This document shows, in pieces, positions 1-10,820 of a DNA stretch of 33,075 bases. A program made the position numbers and the translations under genes. Source of the DNA: Podaxis mareebaensis (Eukaryota; Basidiomycota; Agaricomycetes; Agaricales; Agaricaceae); assembly GCA_018524725.1 (NCBI GenBank), contig JAEUWP010000175.1, positions 1 to 33,075 on the forward strand, written 5' to 3'. A model generated the notes under the pieces. That model was not told the origin of the DNA. It was given only the letters and a program-made list of their open reading frames with translations, and did no database searches. Within the stretch, counting starts at the first letter, position 1, and each line of letters starts with the position of its first letter.

Positions 1-1
1 C

Positions 2-361
2 AGTCCCGACGGTGGTAGTCCCGATGGTGGCAGTCCCGACGGTGGTAGTCCCGATGGTGGCAGTCCCGACGGTGGTAGTCCCGATGGTGGCAGTCCCGAC
101 GGTGGTAATCCCGATGGCGGCAGCCCCGACGGTGGTGATCCCGATGGTGGCAGTCCAGACGGTGGCAATCCCGATGGTGGCAATCCCGATGGTGGCAGCC
201 CCGACGATGGCAATCCCGACGGTGGCAATCCAGATGGTGGCAGCCCCGACGGTGGTAGTCCAGACGGCGGCAGTCCAGACGGTGGTAGTCCAGACGGTGG
301 CAGTCCAGACGGGGGAAATCCCGATGGCGGCAGCCCAGATGGTGGTAATCCAGACGGCGGC
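2..361 (+). repeat. 15-bp coding tandem repeat, 24 units (SPDGG)
   Basis: Twenty-four consecutive 15-bp units encode (S/N/D)PD(G/D)G. Units 1-7 alternate exactly between two synonymous versions (gac ggt ggt and gat ggt ggc at the last three codons), so the recent amplification unit was 30 bp. Later units vary more at third positions and at Ser/Asn. The array may extend upstream of the window. Confidence 0.95.
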
Positions 362-1039
362 AATCCAGATAACAGCCCGACACCCTGTTCCAAACCACAA
401 GGTGGCCCCAACAATACCACTGATTCCTCTGGTCCAAACACCAGCGGCACACCCGACTCCAGCAATGACCCCAGCAATGACCCTAACAATGACCCCAGTA
501 ACGACCCTTCCAGTTCTGAAGGCGGTGACCAGATGGAGAAGAAGAGGAAGCGCTCTCCCAACTCCCCCTCCCCCTCCACCACATCGATTGCCAAAACACC
601 CGAAAAAAACAAGCGCTCTCCATCTCATTTATCGTTTACTGGAACCAAGGAGTCCAAAGTCGACACCAGGTCGGACCCCAAATCCAATGATGCCCCGAAC
701 CCGAACCTCAAACGTTCTCCATCCCCTGCACCCGTTCCCGCACCTGCACCTTCACCTGGGTCTGAGACTTTGTCTGGATCAAACGATGGTTCTAAGTATA
801 TGAAGATTGTCAATAAGCGCCATCAAACTCCCCGTCACGTTGACAATCAACAAAAGGATGCGAAGCCCGTCCCAAGGTCCGAACCAGTGCTCCCGGAAAC
901 TGTACAAGCGCATAACCGACGGAGAAATATAGAGGCTGCGAAGCGTTGGGTCAAGACTGCGCCTTCGCTTATACCACGGCAAGTCGGGTACAGCGGCGCA
1001 GCGTGGGCTTCCGCTGTGAGGAGACATGGGATCGAATGA
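2..1039 (+). CDS. 3' part of a repetitive, basic low-complexity protein (5' end outside window)
   Basis: An open frame runs from the window edge (codons start at base 2) to TGA at 1037-1039, giving 345 visible residues. I chose this frame because it reads the 15-bp tandem repeat as Ser-Pro-Asp-Gly-Gly and continues without a stop into an ordinary C-terminus. A second open frame over 12-803 reads the repeat as Val/Pro/Met-rich peptide and looks like a shadow. In order: 24 SPDGG-like pentapeptides, a Ser/Thr/Asn/Pro linker with four SNDP tetrapeptides (461-508), a lysine/arginine cluster (EKKRKRS, a possible nuclear localisation signal), Pro-Ala repeats, and a basic C-terminal segment ending in RRHGIE. 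No catalytic domain or membrane segment is visible. Function is not recognised; the repeat could be a spacer or wall-associated stalk, but the signal-peptide region lies outside the window. The gene converges on ornithine decarboxylase. Confidence 0.6.
   Translation, partial: SPDGGSPDGGSPDGGSPDGGSPDGGSPDGGSPDGGNPDGGSPDGGDPDGGSPDGGNPDGGNPDGGSPDDGNPDGGNPDGGSPDGGSPDGGSPDGGSPDGGSPDGGNPDGGSPDGGNPDGGNPDNSPTPCSKPQGGPNNTTDSSGPNTSGTPDSSNDPSNDPNNDPSNDPSSSEGGDQMEKKRKRSPNSPSPSTTSIAKTPEKNKRSPSHLSFTGTKESKVDTRSDPKSNDAPNPNLKRSPSPAPVPAPAPSPGSETLSGSNDGSKYMKIVNKRHQTPRHVDNQQKDAKPVPRSEPVLPETVQAHNRRRNIEAAKRWVKTAPSLIPRQVGYSGAAWASAVRRHGIE
461..508 (+). repeat. 12-bp coding tandem repeat, 4 units (SNDP)
   Basis: Four imperfect 12-bp units encode [12 protein letters not shown] and SNDP in the same frame as the upstream pentapeptide array. 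Confidence 0.85.
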
Positions 1040-1343
1040 TGAGTATCGAGCACTGCTACAATACATAGCTTCATACGGGTTGATTGAAGAGGCTGTGGTT
1101 TTGAGGAGTATGTAGGAACTCTAATATGACTTGTTGAAAACTGTCATTATTATGATAATTTTGAGTCGAGAACGCGCTCAGATACAACATAAGCGCTGAT
1201 AGTTCTATCGAAGTAATCTACGCTTCGCAGTTCAAAGGCAGAAACCAGGTTTGTAAAAGAGTACATCAGTCTGAGCATAAAGAAAGATAAATAAAAATTC
1301 GCGAGATTCGTGCGCGACCAGAGCCAGGGGGTAGGGGGGTGAA
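1040..1343. other. intergenic, between convergent genes
   Basis: This AT-richer stretch probably holds the 3' untranslated regions and poly(A) sites of the repeat-protein gene (plus) and ornithine decarboxylase (minus). No gene or RNA was seen. Confidence 0.6.
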
Positions 1344-3132
1344 TTAAATCATTGCTGCCCTCTCAACGCATTCTGCGAACTTCACAAGCAATTTCATGAC
1401 TTCCTCCTCAACACCCTCCGCACACTCCTCATCACCAACAGTGTAGATCACCTTGCTAACTTCGAATCCATTGAATTGGCTGGCAGCGCACACAGTATAC
1501 GCGCCCATATTTTCGAATCCAAGCCAGTCACCGACTTGGATGCCACAAGGAAGAACTACGCCTTTGGAGACGCAGTCGATAGAGTCGCATGTGGGTCCCC
1601 AGATGCTCGCAAGTTGTTGCTGAGAAGGCGAGGTTGGCTTGTAAGGCAAGCCTTTGAGAGTCAAGACATGAGGTTGAGGCGCTTGGTGGTCAAAGAGGAT
1701 ACAGTTAAACGCGCCGTATACGCCGTCGTTGACGTAGTCTAACATCACGAAGTCAGCCAAGACCTTGGTGTTGAAGAGTAGTCGGGAAACTTACACATAA
1801 CCTCTGGCTGTCCTTCTGCGTCCTTCGTGGGAGCAGCACATCCCTTCGCGCGGTCCAAAGGCGCCCTCCTCGCGATGACATTGACAGCGAGCCGGAATGC
1901 GGTCGAGACATAGAACCGCCCAGGTTCAGCGATGAGCTTGATTCCCTTCTCCCTCCTATCCGGGAAATACTCTCCAATCGCATTCCTCAACACCTCGGCC
2001 GCATTTTCGAATAGGCCATCTTCAAATCCACCTCCGACATCCAGAAGCGTGAAGTCATAGCCGACTTCCTTGGCCATATCAAACACAACCTTCGCACGAC
2101 GGATCGCATCACGATAAACGGAAGGATCGTAACAGCCACTTCCAACATGGAAGCTCACACCAACAACGTCCAAGCCTAATTCTTTTGCTTTTTCGAGAAG
2201 GGAGGGGACGGTGGCAAGGGGAGCGCCAAATTTGATACCAAACGCGCACAAACTTTTAGAGTCGTCTGTCAAGATGCGGATGACCATCTTTGCACGTGGG
2301 TGTGATTTGGCGACTTTGTATAATTCGTCGGCATTGTCGAACGTCATTGTGTCTACGCCGGCTCTTGCTGCGGCACGAATAAAAGAGACTGCCTTGCATG
2401 GGTTCGCGAAGATGATACGAGAGGGGTCGATGGTGCCTCCACCGATGGAGAGGACCTGGTTGATCTCGCCATTAGAAGCACAGTCGAAACCTGCACCGAG
2501 GGATGCCAGGAGTCGGATGACGTAGGGGTCCGGGTTACATTTAACCGCTGAGGGGTGTTAGTTAATAATGGACGTATTATCACAGCTACTAACAACGCAC
2601 CATAAAAGGGTTGGATTTCCGGTAAACACCCCATCCACCTCTGGTGTTGCCTGTATACTTCACTCAAATTCGCCACAAAGAAGGCCTTCTCCGCGTCAGG
2701 CTCCCCAGCAGCCGCAAGTCGGCGCGCATTCAAGATTCCGTTTCGCATATGCACATCGGGTTGCCCACGGTAAAGAGGAGGCAGCTCCGGGAAAATGACT
2801 TCTCCCTTGGGCTGATCGAAATCGAACAAGAGATTGCTCTCAGTTTGGTCGTCCTGGTCGAAAACAAATCCGTTGTCAACGGGGACATCTTGTCGCTTGG
2901 TGTTGTTAAAGTCGTCGTCGACGTGGTTATCCAGAGTAGGGATATGCGCAGAAGTAGGACGCTTGCCAATCACATCGACATCATCGCACGAAGTGGGTTT
3001 GGTCCAGTCAATGTCGGTTCCATAAGAGAATGCCGCAAATGTGTCCGTAGATTGAGAATGGAGTTCAAAATCGATAGCGTTGTGTGGTGCCAAGTTCGTT
3101 GGGACGGCGTCAGCAAAAGCCAGTCCAATCAT
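1344..3132 (-). CDS. ornithine decarboxylase (three exons)
   Basis: This is a PLP-dependent fold-III decarboxylase that converts ornithine to putrescine, the first committed step of polyamine synthesis in the cytosol. Exons on the minus strand are 3132-2601, 2547-1795 and 1738-1344, giving 559 residues. Both introns (2600-2548, 53 bp; 1794-1739, 56 bp) are phase 1 and have GT..AG ends and CTAAC or CTGAC branch sites. Splicing rebuilds two family signatures exactly: PFYAVKCN, with the PLP lysine at about residue 180, and MYYVNDGVYG at about 428-437. Other landmarks are HVGSG (His 311), EPGR (385-388, phosphate contact) and GPTCDS with catalytic Cys 479 and Asp 480. The N-terminal region before the barrel (about 165 residues) is longer than in animal enzymes (about 460 residues in all), as is common in fungi, and is Asp-rich. 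The start is the first ATG of exon 1. Family regulation by antizyme is known but not visible here. Confidence 0.96.
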
Positions 3133-3940
3133 CGATAAATAGAGATTCTATGTAAGATACGCGGCCGAAATAATGCCACTTGAAGCTTGAGACCTGGGAG
3201 TCGGCGAAATAAACAAAATAGAAAGACGTCTGGTTGATTAGTTGATTGGTTGAGTCGAGGAGAGTCTGGTAGTTTCCGGATGACCCAAGAGTAATCACCG
3301 AAATCCAAACCGCCGCGGGGGTCAACAAGGGGGATCCGCCGGGCGGGGAAAGGATCCGGTAATTGGTTTGGGGGTTTTCAGTCGGTGGTGGATTCCTCGC
3401 TCCCTGTACAGCGAGGAAAGAGCTTCAAGGGCGTCGTGTGAGGTGAGCAAGAGGGTGGGGGAAAGGGACGGCCAAGGAAAGACCTAGTATAAGTTAAGAT
3501 TGGCGATGGCTGTACTGCGTGTACTTTTCAGTCCTGTTAGGGTGGTTCACCTACGGAAAAAAAAATAAAATATTTAGGATCTGGCTTGACACGTGTATCC
3601 GAAAAAATAACAACGAACCACGAACGGATGACCACCTGGTGGCAGAAGACATGAAAAGTGACACGGTCAATAAACAGCTCTCTCCGCTAAAGTAGAGAGG
3701 ACAGGTAACGCACTGAAGGGTCAACAACCGCAAGTCCCTATTCCTGTTCTGGACTGTAATAGTGACTCAACGAGCGATGTCGAGATCGCTCGTAAGGCTT
3801 ATAGATAGATGGGTTTGGATAGATATAAGAGAGTAGTAAAGCAAGAAAAGTCTGGTTTTGAGCCCTGGAGAGATGTGAAGGTCGTTGAATAGAAAAGTTG
3901 ACCCATCGATCACCCATCGATATATCCCTGTGGTTACGTA
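3133..3940. other. upstream region of ornithine decarboxylase; no gene seen
   Basis: This presumably holds the promoter and 5' leader of ornithine decarboxylase, which reads leftward from 3132. I found no convincing ATG-initiated open frame on either strand and no clear TATA box. AT-rich patches occur around 3555-3610 and 3780-3840. Confidence 0.5.
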
Positions 3941-4084
3941 ATGCGTCGGCCCCGGCCCGTGTCAAAGTCTGTGGCACCGCCAACTCGTGCTGTCGGAAAT
4001 TTTCGAGTTGCTGTGTTGAAGGACCTTGGGAAGATCGCGAAATTGGCGATCAAAGGCCAGGCAGCTATTAATATTCATCTCTAG
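3941..4084 (+). CDS. possible small gene or first exon, 47-residue basic peptide
   Basis: ATG at 3941 opens a 47-codon frame ending in TAG at 4082. The N-terminus is Arg/Pro-rich (MRRPRPVSKS). The middle (AVLKDLGKIAKLAIKG) spaces lysines among hydrophobic residues as an amphipathic helix would. Just after the stop come a weak GT donor-like sequence (4085) and a CTGAAG acceptor-like sequence near 4140, followed by an open frame ending at 4520, so the real gene could be a spliced product whose junction I could not fix. No homology is recognised. It may be chance; random frames of this length are common. Confidence 0.2.
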   Translation: MRRPRPVSKSVAPPTRAVGNFRVAVLKDLGKIAKLAIKGQAAINIHL

Positions 4085-5169
4085 GTGTTCGCGCAAGCTA
4101 AGCTTGCATAAACTTGTTTTCTCCTTCGGTGTCATAAACCTGAAGGAAGGGCTGAGCGAGGACGTCGAGAACAACAACGGACTGCAACACACCAGCTCTG
4201 CTCTATCACCTACCCTTTCCCAGATCGAAATGACTAGTCACCGGAAGCGCCTACGACCCTTGTCCGTGGTGCGGTCCTTCATATATTCATCCAGCGCCGC
4301 CATGCGCCTCACATACATCCAAACCCTCAGGCAAGGCCACCTATGGAGGCCTTCTATGTCTGACGGTCACTTCGTCCCCTACTCCCCTTGCAATTCCCCC
4401 AGTCCCAAATTCTTCAGCCCCCGGCACCGACCAGCCCCTGTGTCATGTGCTGCAGAGCTGGATGCCACATGGTTGCAGATAGCTCAGATCTCATCATCTC
4501 TCCCGCAATTTCGCCAATAATATCCCATTTGGCCATCGTAGACATGATCTTGTTCATTCTCATGTTCTCCCCGAGTCCAGCTGGCGGATTCGTCTCACAC
4601 TCCACCAACCGACAAACGGGGGAACATCACTCACGATTGATACACAATGAGCTTGTTCAAACAACTCGGTACTGGGAAGCTACATCATCTTTCGGACTTG
4701 CTCTAACGCGAGGGAGCGACCGAGGACCTTCGAAGTGTTTGTCACTTTGTGAAAAGGTGCATGCTTTCTATGGTTATTTGGCTATTTTTGTTTTTGAATG
4801 AATCTATCACATTAACAGAGTGACAACTTGTCATACGTTCACGACTTCTAGGGAATCTGTTCTCAAGTTGTTGCTGTCAGGCGCTTTGCAAGCTTAACGA
4901 ATTTCTGAGCTATTTGCCCTTGCGACATGTTATTCACAAACATACAACTTTATGACTTTCAACCCGCTCTCGCGCGATTTGCTGGATTGGCTCATTATTG
5001 AAGATGCAGAGTAACCCCGGTGGGCCATGACCGCGATCATTGATATCTCTCTAGACCTCGAGTACGGCAATTCCTCCAGCCTGCCCCGAGGTTCAGGTAG
5101 CCATGTCGTCGCGAAGAAGCCAGTTGTCCGGGAGGAGACACAGGAGAGCTCTCAACGACGGATTGGTAG
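4085..5169. other. no confident gene; one weak ORF (4230-4520)
   Basis: A plus-strand ATG at 4230 with purine at -3 opens 96 codons (MTSHRKRLRPLS...) to TAA at 4518, Ser/Pro-rich and unrecognised. Open frames overlap it on both strands (4388-4801 plus; 4414-4608 minus, methionine-rich), and none has domain signatures or clear splice signals. The rest appears non-coding. Confidence 0.35.
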
Positions 5170-5584
5170 ATCGAGGGTGATAAAGAGCTCAATGTCCAGC
5201 GCTCCCACGACGTCAAGTGGGATGAATACTACAACATCAACACCACTCAAAACGAAGGGCGGCGCGTAAGCCTAAGGAGATGGGAAACGTTGGACAAAAT
5301 CGTTCGCAGTGTGGTTGGTATTACAGGTGTTGTACCCCAATTCACTTGGGTGGAAGGAACGTACAAGTGGAAGGTCAAGAGGACACTCACGGATAAGGTT
5401 TGAAAATTGCTTGCAGCTAACTACTTAGCAAAGTAAACAGGGAGATAAATCCCCTGAACAAGGCACTCCGATGATGCGTAAGAGGCCGTAGGCCATCGTT
5501 GGTAATGATTCAAATGCGTATTGGGTACTAATCGACGCATGGTGGAATGTCACGGTAGATCACTCGACCCGTTTTTCGCCGTAG
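5170..5584 (+). pseudogene. relic of an unrecognised dispersed gene (copy 1)
   Basis: Frame 1 from 5170 reads smoothly as protein (IEGDKELNVQRSHDVKW, RRWETLDKIV, VPQFTWVEGTYKWKVKR) to a stop at 5398-5403. Skipping a short GT..AG segment (5398-5428 or 5398-5440, very short for an intron) moves into a frame that continues with SPEQGTPMMRKRP. It then has an in-frame TAG (5489-5491) and resumes with NAYWVLIDAWWNVTVD before TAG at 5582. There is no start codon: the frame upstream is closed by TAG at 5167. The NAYxxLxDAWWNVxVD block recurs at 23.4-23.5 kb on the minus strand, so this is a fragment of a repeated gene and not random sequence. Family not identified; a mobile-element origin is possible but unproven. 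Confidence 0.4.
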
Positions 5585-6248
5585 TCGTCTCCAAAACCCA
5601 GTCTCTCAGCCGATTTTCGGTCAGCTTGAAGTACCCCGTGGCACAAGTCCATAAGCCCCTTCGGCTTAATCCAAGTTACGACTAACGAGGTGAATACATT
5701 GAGCACATAATCTTGTAGAAAGATCCAGAGGAATATTAAGAGATGAAGGTTAAGTCGGCTGGAAGGATTCTGGGTTGTATCAGAAGTGCATGGACTGAGC
5801 GCTAAGCAGCCAGCACTTTGTCCGCAAAAAAGGGGACTTTGGATCAGTCTATCAGGGGCATATTTCGGGGGGGCGCACACACAGAATTTGTCCAAGGTGA
5901 GGCAACAAATGATATTCCTCACCCTAACACTAACACCCAACGCGAGCCCTACCAGACCCCTAGCGTCCGAGAGCGTATGGGGAACCGTCATCTAGCCAGT
6001 TTCGATGGAGAGGAATTTTTGACTGCCGAACAGGCTCGGCGATATCCGTTGATGAATGGTCCAAAGCCACGCTTTGTAGACAACGTGCTGGCCGCTTTGA
6101 GGCCGCTTGACGTCAAGTAGTGCATAATATGACGGTCACAAGCGGTTACAGCTATGTAAGTTACCCACACCTTCGCCACTATCCCATCATCGAACCGCAA
6201 AGCTATTTACTGCCCCTTCTCCTCCAGGTTTTTCTTTAACCACATAAA
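5585..6248. other. intergenic; weak protein-like stretch at 5818-6120
   Basis: The plus frame ending at 6120 has protein-like text (SFDGEEFLTAEQARRYP, PKPRFVDNVLAAL) but no ATG-supported upstream exon, so it may be another gene remnant. An opposing frame at 5560-5991 looks like a shadow. The last 120 bases before 6249 are the likely promoter of F-box gene A. Confidence 0.3.
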
Positions 6249-7983
6249 ATGCATCCTTGTCTTTCTGTCCCTGATATCATCCATCTCATATGCAATGAAA
6301 TTCGCCAACAAGACCGCCGATCCGACCTCGCATCTCTTGCTCGTACATGCCGTGCTTGGAGTGAAATTGCCCTCGAAAACCTATGGTATAAGATAGACAG
6401 CATGGAGCCCTTCATCAAGTGTATGCCGCAAGGCTTGTGGCAAGACGGCCAGGATCAGTGGCACCTGGTAGGTCATCCTGCAATAGAAATCGGCTGAATC
6501 TTTCTGATCAAATCTCTGTATTTCTGTTTAGAGCTTCAGAAGACCACTCAAGAACTCGGACATGCAAATCTTCCACAAATATGCACAACGCGTGCGATTG
6601 TTCTCTCAATATTCAACCCGACCTCCTCAGATACTCATTTTTCGAACACTCCTTTCTTATTCCAATGGCCATCCCCTGCCCAAGCTTGAGGGACTGACAT
6701 GGATGCCGCACGAAGCAGAGGTTTTTCCCTATCTTCGCCTCTTCCTCTGCCCTAGCCTGAAGTGCTTGAACATATCCTTTGACGCGCGCCATCAAGAGCA
6801 ATTTGGATTCCTTAGCACTATACCGGTGTCCTCTCCAAGCATCTCCAGCCTCTGCATCGACCTAACTCACTATAGCATCTCCTTGGATAGTGCTTCAGTC
6901 GAAGGTTTCTTAGACCCTCTCGAGACATGGCGGAACCTATCAGAGTTGCAACTCCGGAACGTTCCCCTCGATGGCTTACTTTGCACTGCTGGCATACCGA
7001 AGTTGAAAAAGCTGAAGGTTACCTTAGCCAATGTCTCAGAGGGGTTACCACCAGACTCGTCCCAATTACAACTTCATCCTCTCCTCCGCACCCCTGATCA
7101 TCCCTACCCTGCGCTAGAGGAACTTGGGATTTGGAACATACATAACTCCGGGATTGCCCTACAATTTTTCAGAGCTCTCAAGAGCGTGAGGCTTTCACGT
7201 CTCGACTTGGGGTTCACCGGTCATCATGATACCCTTGATGCTTTTCGTAGCCTCTTCTTCTCGTTGGGGCGATGCTGCGATATGGGCTCACTCAAGGTAT
7301 TCCAGTTCTCCCATCACCGGCTTCAATTCCCATTTTCGGTCGTCATTGAACCCCTCCTCACATTCACTGAGCTCAGGGAGGTGCGAATATGTCTCGAACA
7401 CGCTGTTGGGGTCTCCGAGAAACAAATGATCCAAATTGCTTCCTCATGGCCCCACATCGAGTTATTGCATATCGCACCCTCTGCTGCGGCCCCCTCCGAT
7501 CCACCAAGTAGCACCCTACTCTCTCTCGTGCCTTTGGCCAACGGGTGCCCAAAGTTACGTGAGCTCAGCATCTGGGTCAATGCATCTGATGCAGCCACTC
7601 GGCGGACACTACGGGCCAATCCGGGAAAGGCGAAAGGAGTGCGAAATTCGTCCCTCTGGTCCCTTAACGTGGGCTGTTCCCCAATTTCGCACAAAGAACT
7701 CGTTGCCTCGTTCCTTTTCAACATCTTTCCAAATCTTGAAGATATTTCACCGAAGTATACCCAGTGGAACAATAGCCAGCACACTCGGCGATGGCAATAT
7801 GTTGCACAGGTGCTTCTACCCATGTTAAGTCGTGCAAGATATGGTCACTCGAGTACTGGCCAGGCACGAGAAGGAAGGCTGGGAGATTATACTCGCCGGG
7901 GATGGACAGCAAGGTATTTGTCTGACAAAGTGGAAGAGAGAGATGGCGAATGGTCAGATTCGGAGCAGCTAAAATTCAAATGA
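6249..7983 (+). CDS. F-box protein, intact copy A
   Basis: Exons 6249-6467 and 6532-7983 are separated by a 64-bp phase-0 intron (GTAGGT..TTTAG), giving 556 residues. Exon 1 encodes the F-box: MHPCLSVPDIIHLICNEI, then LASLARTCRAWSEIALENLW (about residues 4-50), a typical F-box core with the conserved Leu/Cys/Trp pattern. F-box domains bind Skp1 in SCF ubiquitin ligases, and the rest of the protein selects substrates. Exon 2 is a leucine-rich, irregular-repeat region (for example LSELQLRNVPLDGLL, RLSRLDLGFTG) followed by conserved blocks shared with all local paralogues (CPKLRELS, SPISHKELVASFLFNIFPNL). The C-terminus holds WSDSEQLKFK. Substrate is unknown. It is the first of a plus-strand tandem array and is most similar to copy B by eye. 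The start is the family MHPC/MHSC ATG. Confidence 0.88.
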
Positions 7984-8440
7984 CCTTTTCCTTCCACTCG
8001 CTATTGGACAGTTCGGGTACTTCTCTTCATCTCCTTAGCGTTTAATTGACGATGGAGGGTATACAATACTCTCGGTAAATTCAATTTGTGCCTGTCTGTT
8101 GAATATAGTGCCTTTTATTTTCCCCACTTACTTTCCATGAAGCGACAACTCATCTTGTGAAAGAAACACTTGGCAATAGCCTTTACTGTAGGCTCTCGGT
8201 ATCTAGTTCACTTGTCTGTGATGCTTTGCCTTTATATGTGGGGACTGCTGGTATCGAGTTGCCTCGAAGGATGTATCAGCTTGAGAAAAACAGAAATCCC
8301 AGGTGTCAGTCCATTTCGAGATGCGCAACATAACGTTTTAGTCACAGGGCACTAATCGTGCCGGTTGGAGCTGCGGGCCCACGAGCTGTCCAGTGCCATC
8401 TATCGCCTCATCCTCCGGATTTTTCTTCGAATACTGCAAA
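7984..8440. other. spacer between F-box copies A and B
   Basis: This is the likely 3' region of copy A and promoter of copy B. No ORF with a real ATG and domain signal was seen; an open frame at 8170-8355 is unsupported. Confidence 0.5.
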
Positions 8441-10214
8441 ATGCATTCTTGCTTTTCTACCCCTGATATCTTCCGCCTCATTTGTGATGAGGTTCACCGA
8501 CAAGGTCGTCGACGCGACCTCGTATCTCTTGCCTGTACATGCCGTGCATGGAGCGAAATCGCCCTTGACAGTTTATGGTGTGAGATAAGCGGTATGTACC
8601 GCTTTACCGAGTGTATGCCGCAGGGCTTGTGGCAGATGAATAAGGACATGCACCTGGTGCGTCATCTTCCAATAAAAAATCAGTTGAACCTTTCAGACTA
8701 AATTCCTGGATCCTCCTTAGCGCCCCAGCAGACCGCTCAAGAACTCAGATATGCAGATCTTCTACAAATACGCACGACGGGTGCGAACCTTCTCCCAAAA
8801 TGTAAATCTGCCAGCCATCTTCGTTTATCGAGCACTATCTGCTTATTCCTCTGGTCATCTCCTACCCAGACTTGAGAGACTGGTGTGGATACTACGGGAC
8901 GCAGAAGTTTTCCCCTATCTTCGTCTCTTGCTCTGCCCTAGCCTGAAGAGCCTGACCATATCCCTTGATGTACGCCATAAGGAGCAACTCGGATTCCTCA
9001 ACTCTATACCAATGTTCTCCCCGAACATCTCTCACGTTTATATCATGCTCCATCACTACGAAATGTCCTCACGTAGCCCCTCGGTCGAAGGTTTCGACGC
9101 TCTCCAGGAGTGGCATAACATATCGAATTTGGAACTTCGAGGTGTTCCTCTCGGCAGTTTATTGTCGACTGCCGAAATGCCAAGATTGAAAAGGTTGTGG
9201 ATTCAATTACCGGATATCTCGAAGGAATCGCCACCACGTCCATTCCAACTGCGATTACATCCTCCTCCCTGCGCCTCTGAATCCATCTACACTGCACTAG
9301 AGGAACTGACAATTGACAACACGAGTAACCCTGGAACCATTGTACAGTTCTTCAAAATTTTCAAAAACGTAAGGCTTTCACGCCTTCGCTTGGGGTTCAT
9401 CGACTCTCACGTCACTCCCGACGCTCACCGCAATTTGTTGGAGTCATTGGGACAGTGCTGTGACGTGGGTTCACTGAAGGTGGTCGAGCTCCATTACCTC
9501 TGGGAACAAATCCCATATTCGGACATTATTCCGCCACTCTTCACGTTCACGAAGCTAAAGGAGGTACAAATAGAGACCGACTACGTTATTGGGATTTCCG
9601 AGGAACAGATGTTCCAAATCGCTTCCTCGTGGCCCGATATCGAGATGTTGCGTATCTCACCTGCCGTCACAAATCCTCCCGATTCGCCAAGCCCGAATAC
9701 CCTAGTCTTACTCATACCTTTGGCTAGCGGGTGCCCAAAGTTGCGTGAGCTCGGTCTCTGGATCGATGCATCCGATGTAGCCGCCCGACAAGCACTACGG
9801 GCCAATCCAGGAAGGACGAAAGGAGTGCAGAATTGGTCTCTCCGATCTCTAGACGTAGGTTCTTCCCCAATATCTCACAAAGAATTCGTCGCCTCGTTCC
9901 TCTCCGACATCTTCCCAAATCTTGAAAACATTTCACATAAATTCGTCGGCCGGCAAGTGACCTCACACATTCGGCGCTGGCAACACGTCGCACAAGTGCT
10001 TCTTCCCATGTTGAGTCGTGCAAGGTCGAGAGATTATGACCGGTTGGGCATTGCCAGACCGCCAGGAGAGGGTGCAAGAGATTCCGTTGGCGTAAGATGG
10101 ACAGCAAGGTACCTGGCTGACGAAGTAGAGAAGAGGGATGGTGACTGGTCGGACTCGGAGCAGTTGAAGCTCGAGTATTGCACCGTCCCGACCATAAGTC
10201 CACGCAATGCGTAG
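8441..10214 (+). CDS. F-box protein, intact copy B
   Basis: Exons 8441-8656 and 8721-10214 flank a phase-0 intron of 64 bp (GTGCGT..CTTAG), the same length and position as in copy A, giving 569 residues. The F-box is in exon 1 (MHSCFSTPDIFRLICDEV, then VSLACTCRAWSEIALDSLW). Exon 2 carries leucine-rich irregular repeats and the shared family blocks (SGCPKLRELGLW, SPISHKEFVASFLSDIFPNL, RRWQHVAQVLLPML). The open frame extends upstream to 8393, but without an ATG; the family start is the ATG at 8441. The extreme C-terminus (EYCTVPTISPRNA) is longer than in copy A, whose frame stops after the WSDSEQLK block. Its role is inferred as an SCF substrate adaptor, like its paralogues. No defect seen. Confidence 0.88.
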
Positions 10215-10820
10215 CCCCGGTCGTGAAATCAATTTCTGTTGTGTTCTCGGTAGATCTGATCGCACCTGTTCGCTAAGGCCAAGGGATCTTCACTTCCCCC
10301 GTTTGCTTTCCATTCTGCAGTGATTTTTTAGATCTGAAGAACATCGGTAGCGGTTTTTAGCATTGGAGACTCTTGATATTTAATCCTCTTGTCCGTTATA
10401 TACGTCGAAGCTCCAATGGCACGTCAAAAATCAGATATCGAGTGGCGAGTGCTGTAACACAGTACAGAGTCCAGTCACCGCCGATGCCTATTCACACACC
10501 CCGTACACTGCAACCAATCTAATCAGCATGTCAAGGAATATTGGCTTTTCGATCAAGTTTCGGCCAATTTGAAATACCGCCGGACCAAACCACTATGGCT
10601 CAATCTAAGCTGTGGGAAGGGGGAATGTATGTCTATTTTGTGGGTATTTCTGGATAATGGTTTGGATGAGATGTTTGAGAATGAAAGGAGTGTGCGCCAT
10701 GCACGTCAGAATTCAATGAGCATAAGCGCTAGAGCATACATGCCACATGCTCGCGTGACCATGATGCCCGAACTGGGACCCCCCACCTTTGGTTCCACCT
10801 GATTCACCGAAGCCCCGAAA
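10215..10820. other. spacer between F-box copies B and C
   Basis: No supported gene. Similarity to the region just upstream of copy D begins only at about 10800, marking the left edge of the C/D duplication unit. Confidence 0.45.

Noticed and set aside
2..361. CRISPR-like array
   Set aside because: Units are contiguous 15-mers with no spacers, encode a protein repeat and lie in a eukaryotic genome.
12..803. Long Val/Pro/Met-repeat open frame over the tandem array
   Set aside because: It is a shadow produced because the 15-bp repeat is open in more than one frame. The frame starting at base 2 reads SPDGG and continues naturally to a stop at 1039.
3110..3328. Overlapping upstream ORF for translational control of ornithine decarboxylase
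   Set aside because: The frame begins with TTG and contains no ATG, so it cannot act as a normal eukaryotic uORF.
5822..5865. Kinase glycine-loop-like peptide (GDFGSVYQG)
   Set aside because: The frame ends within a few codons with no VAVK-type lysine or other kinase motif nearby; probably chance.
5560..5991. Minus-strand 143-codon open frame
   Set aside because: It has no domain, no splice support and no conserved neighbours, and overlaps a more protein-like plus-strand frame.
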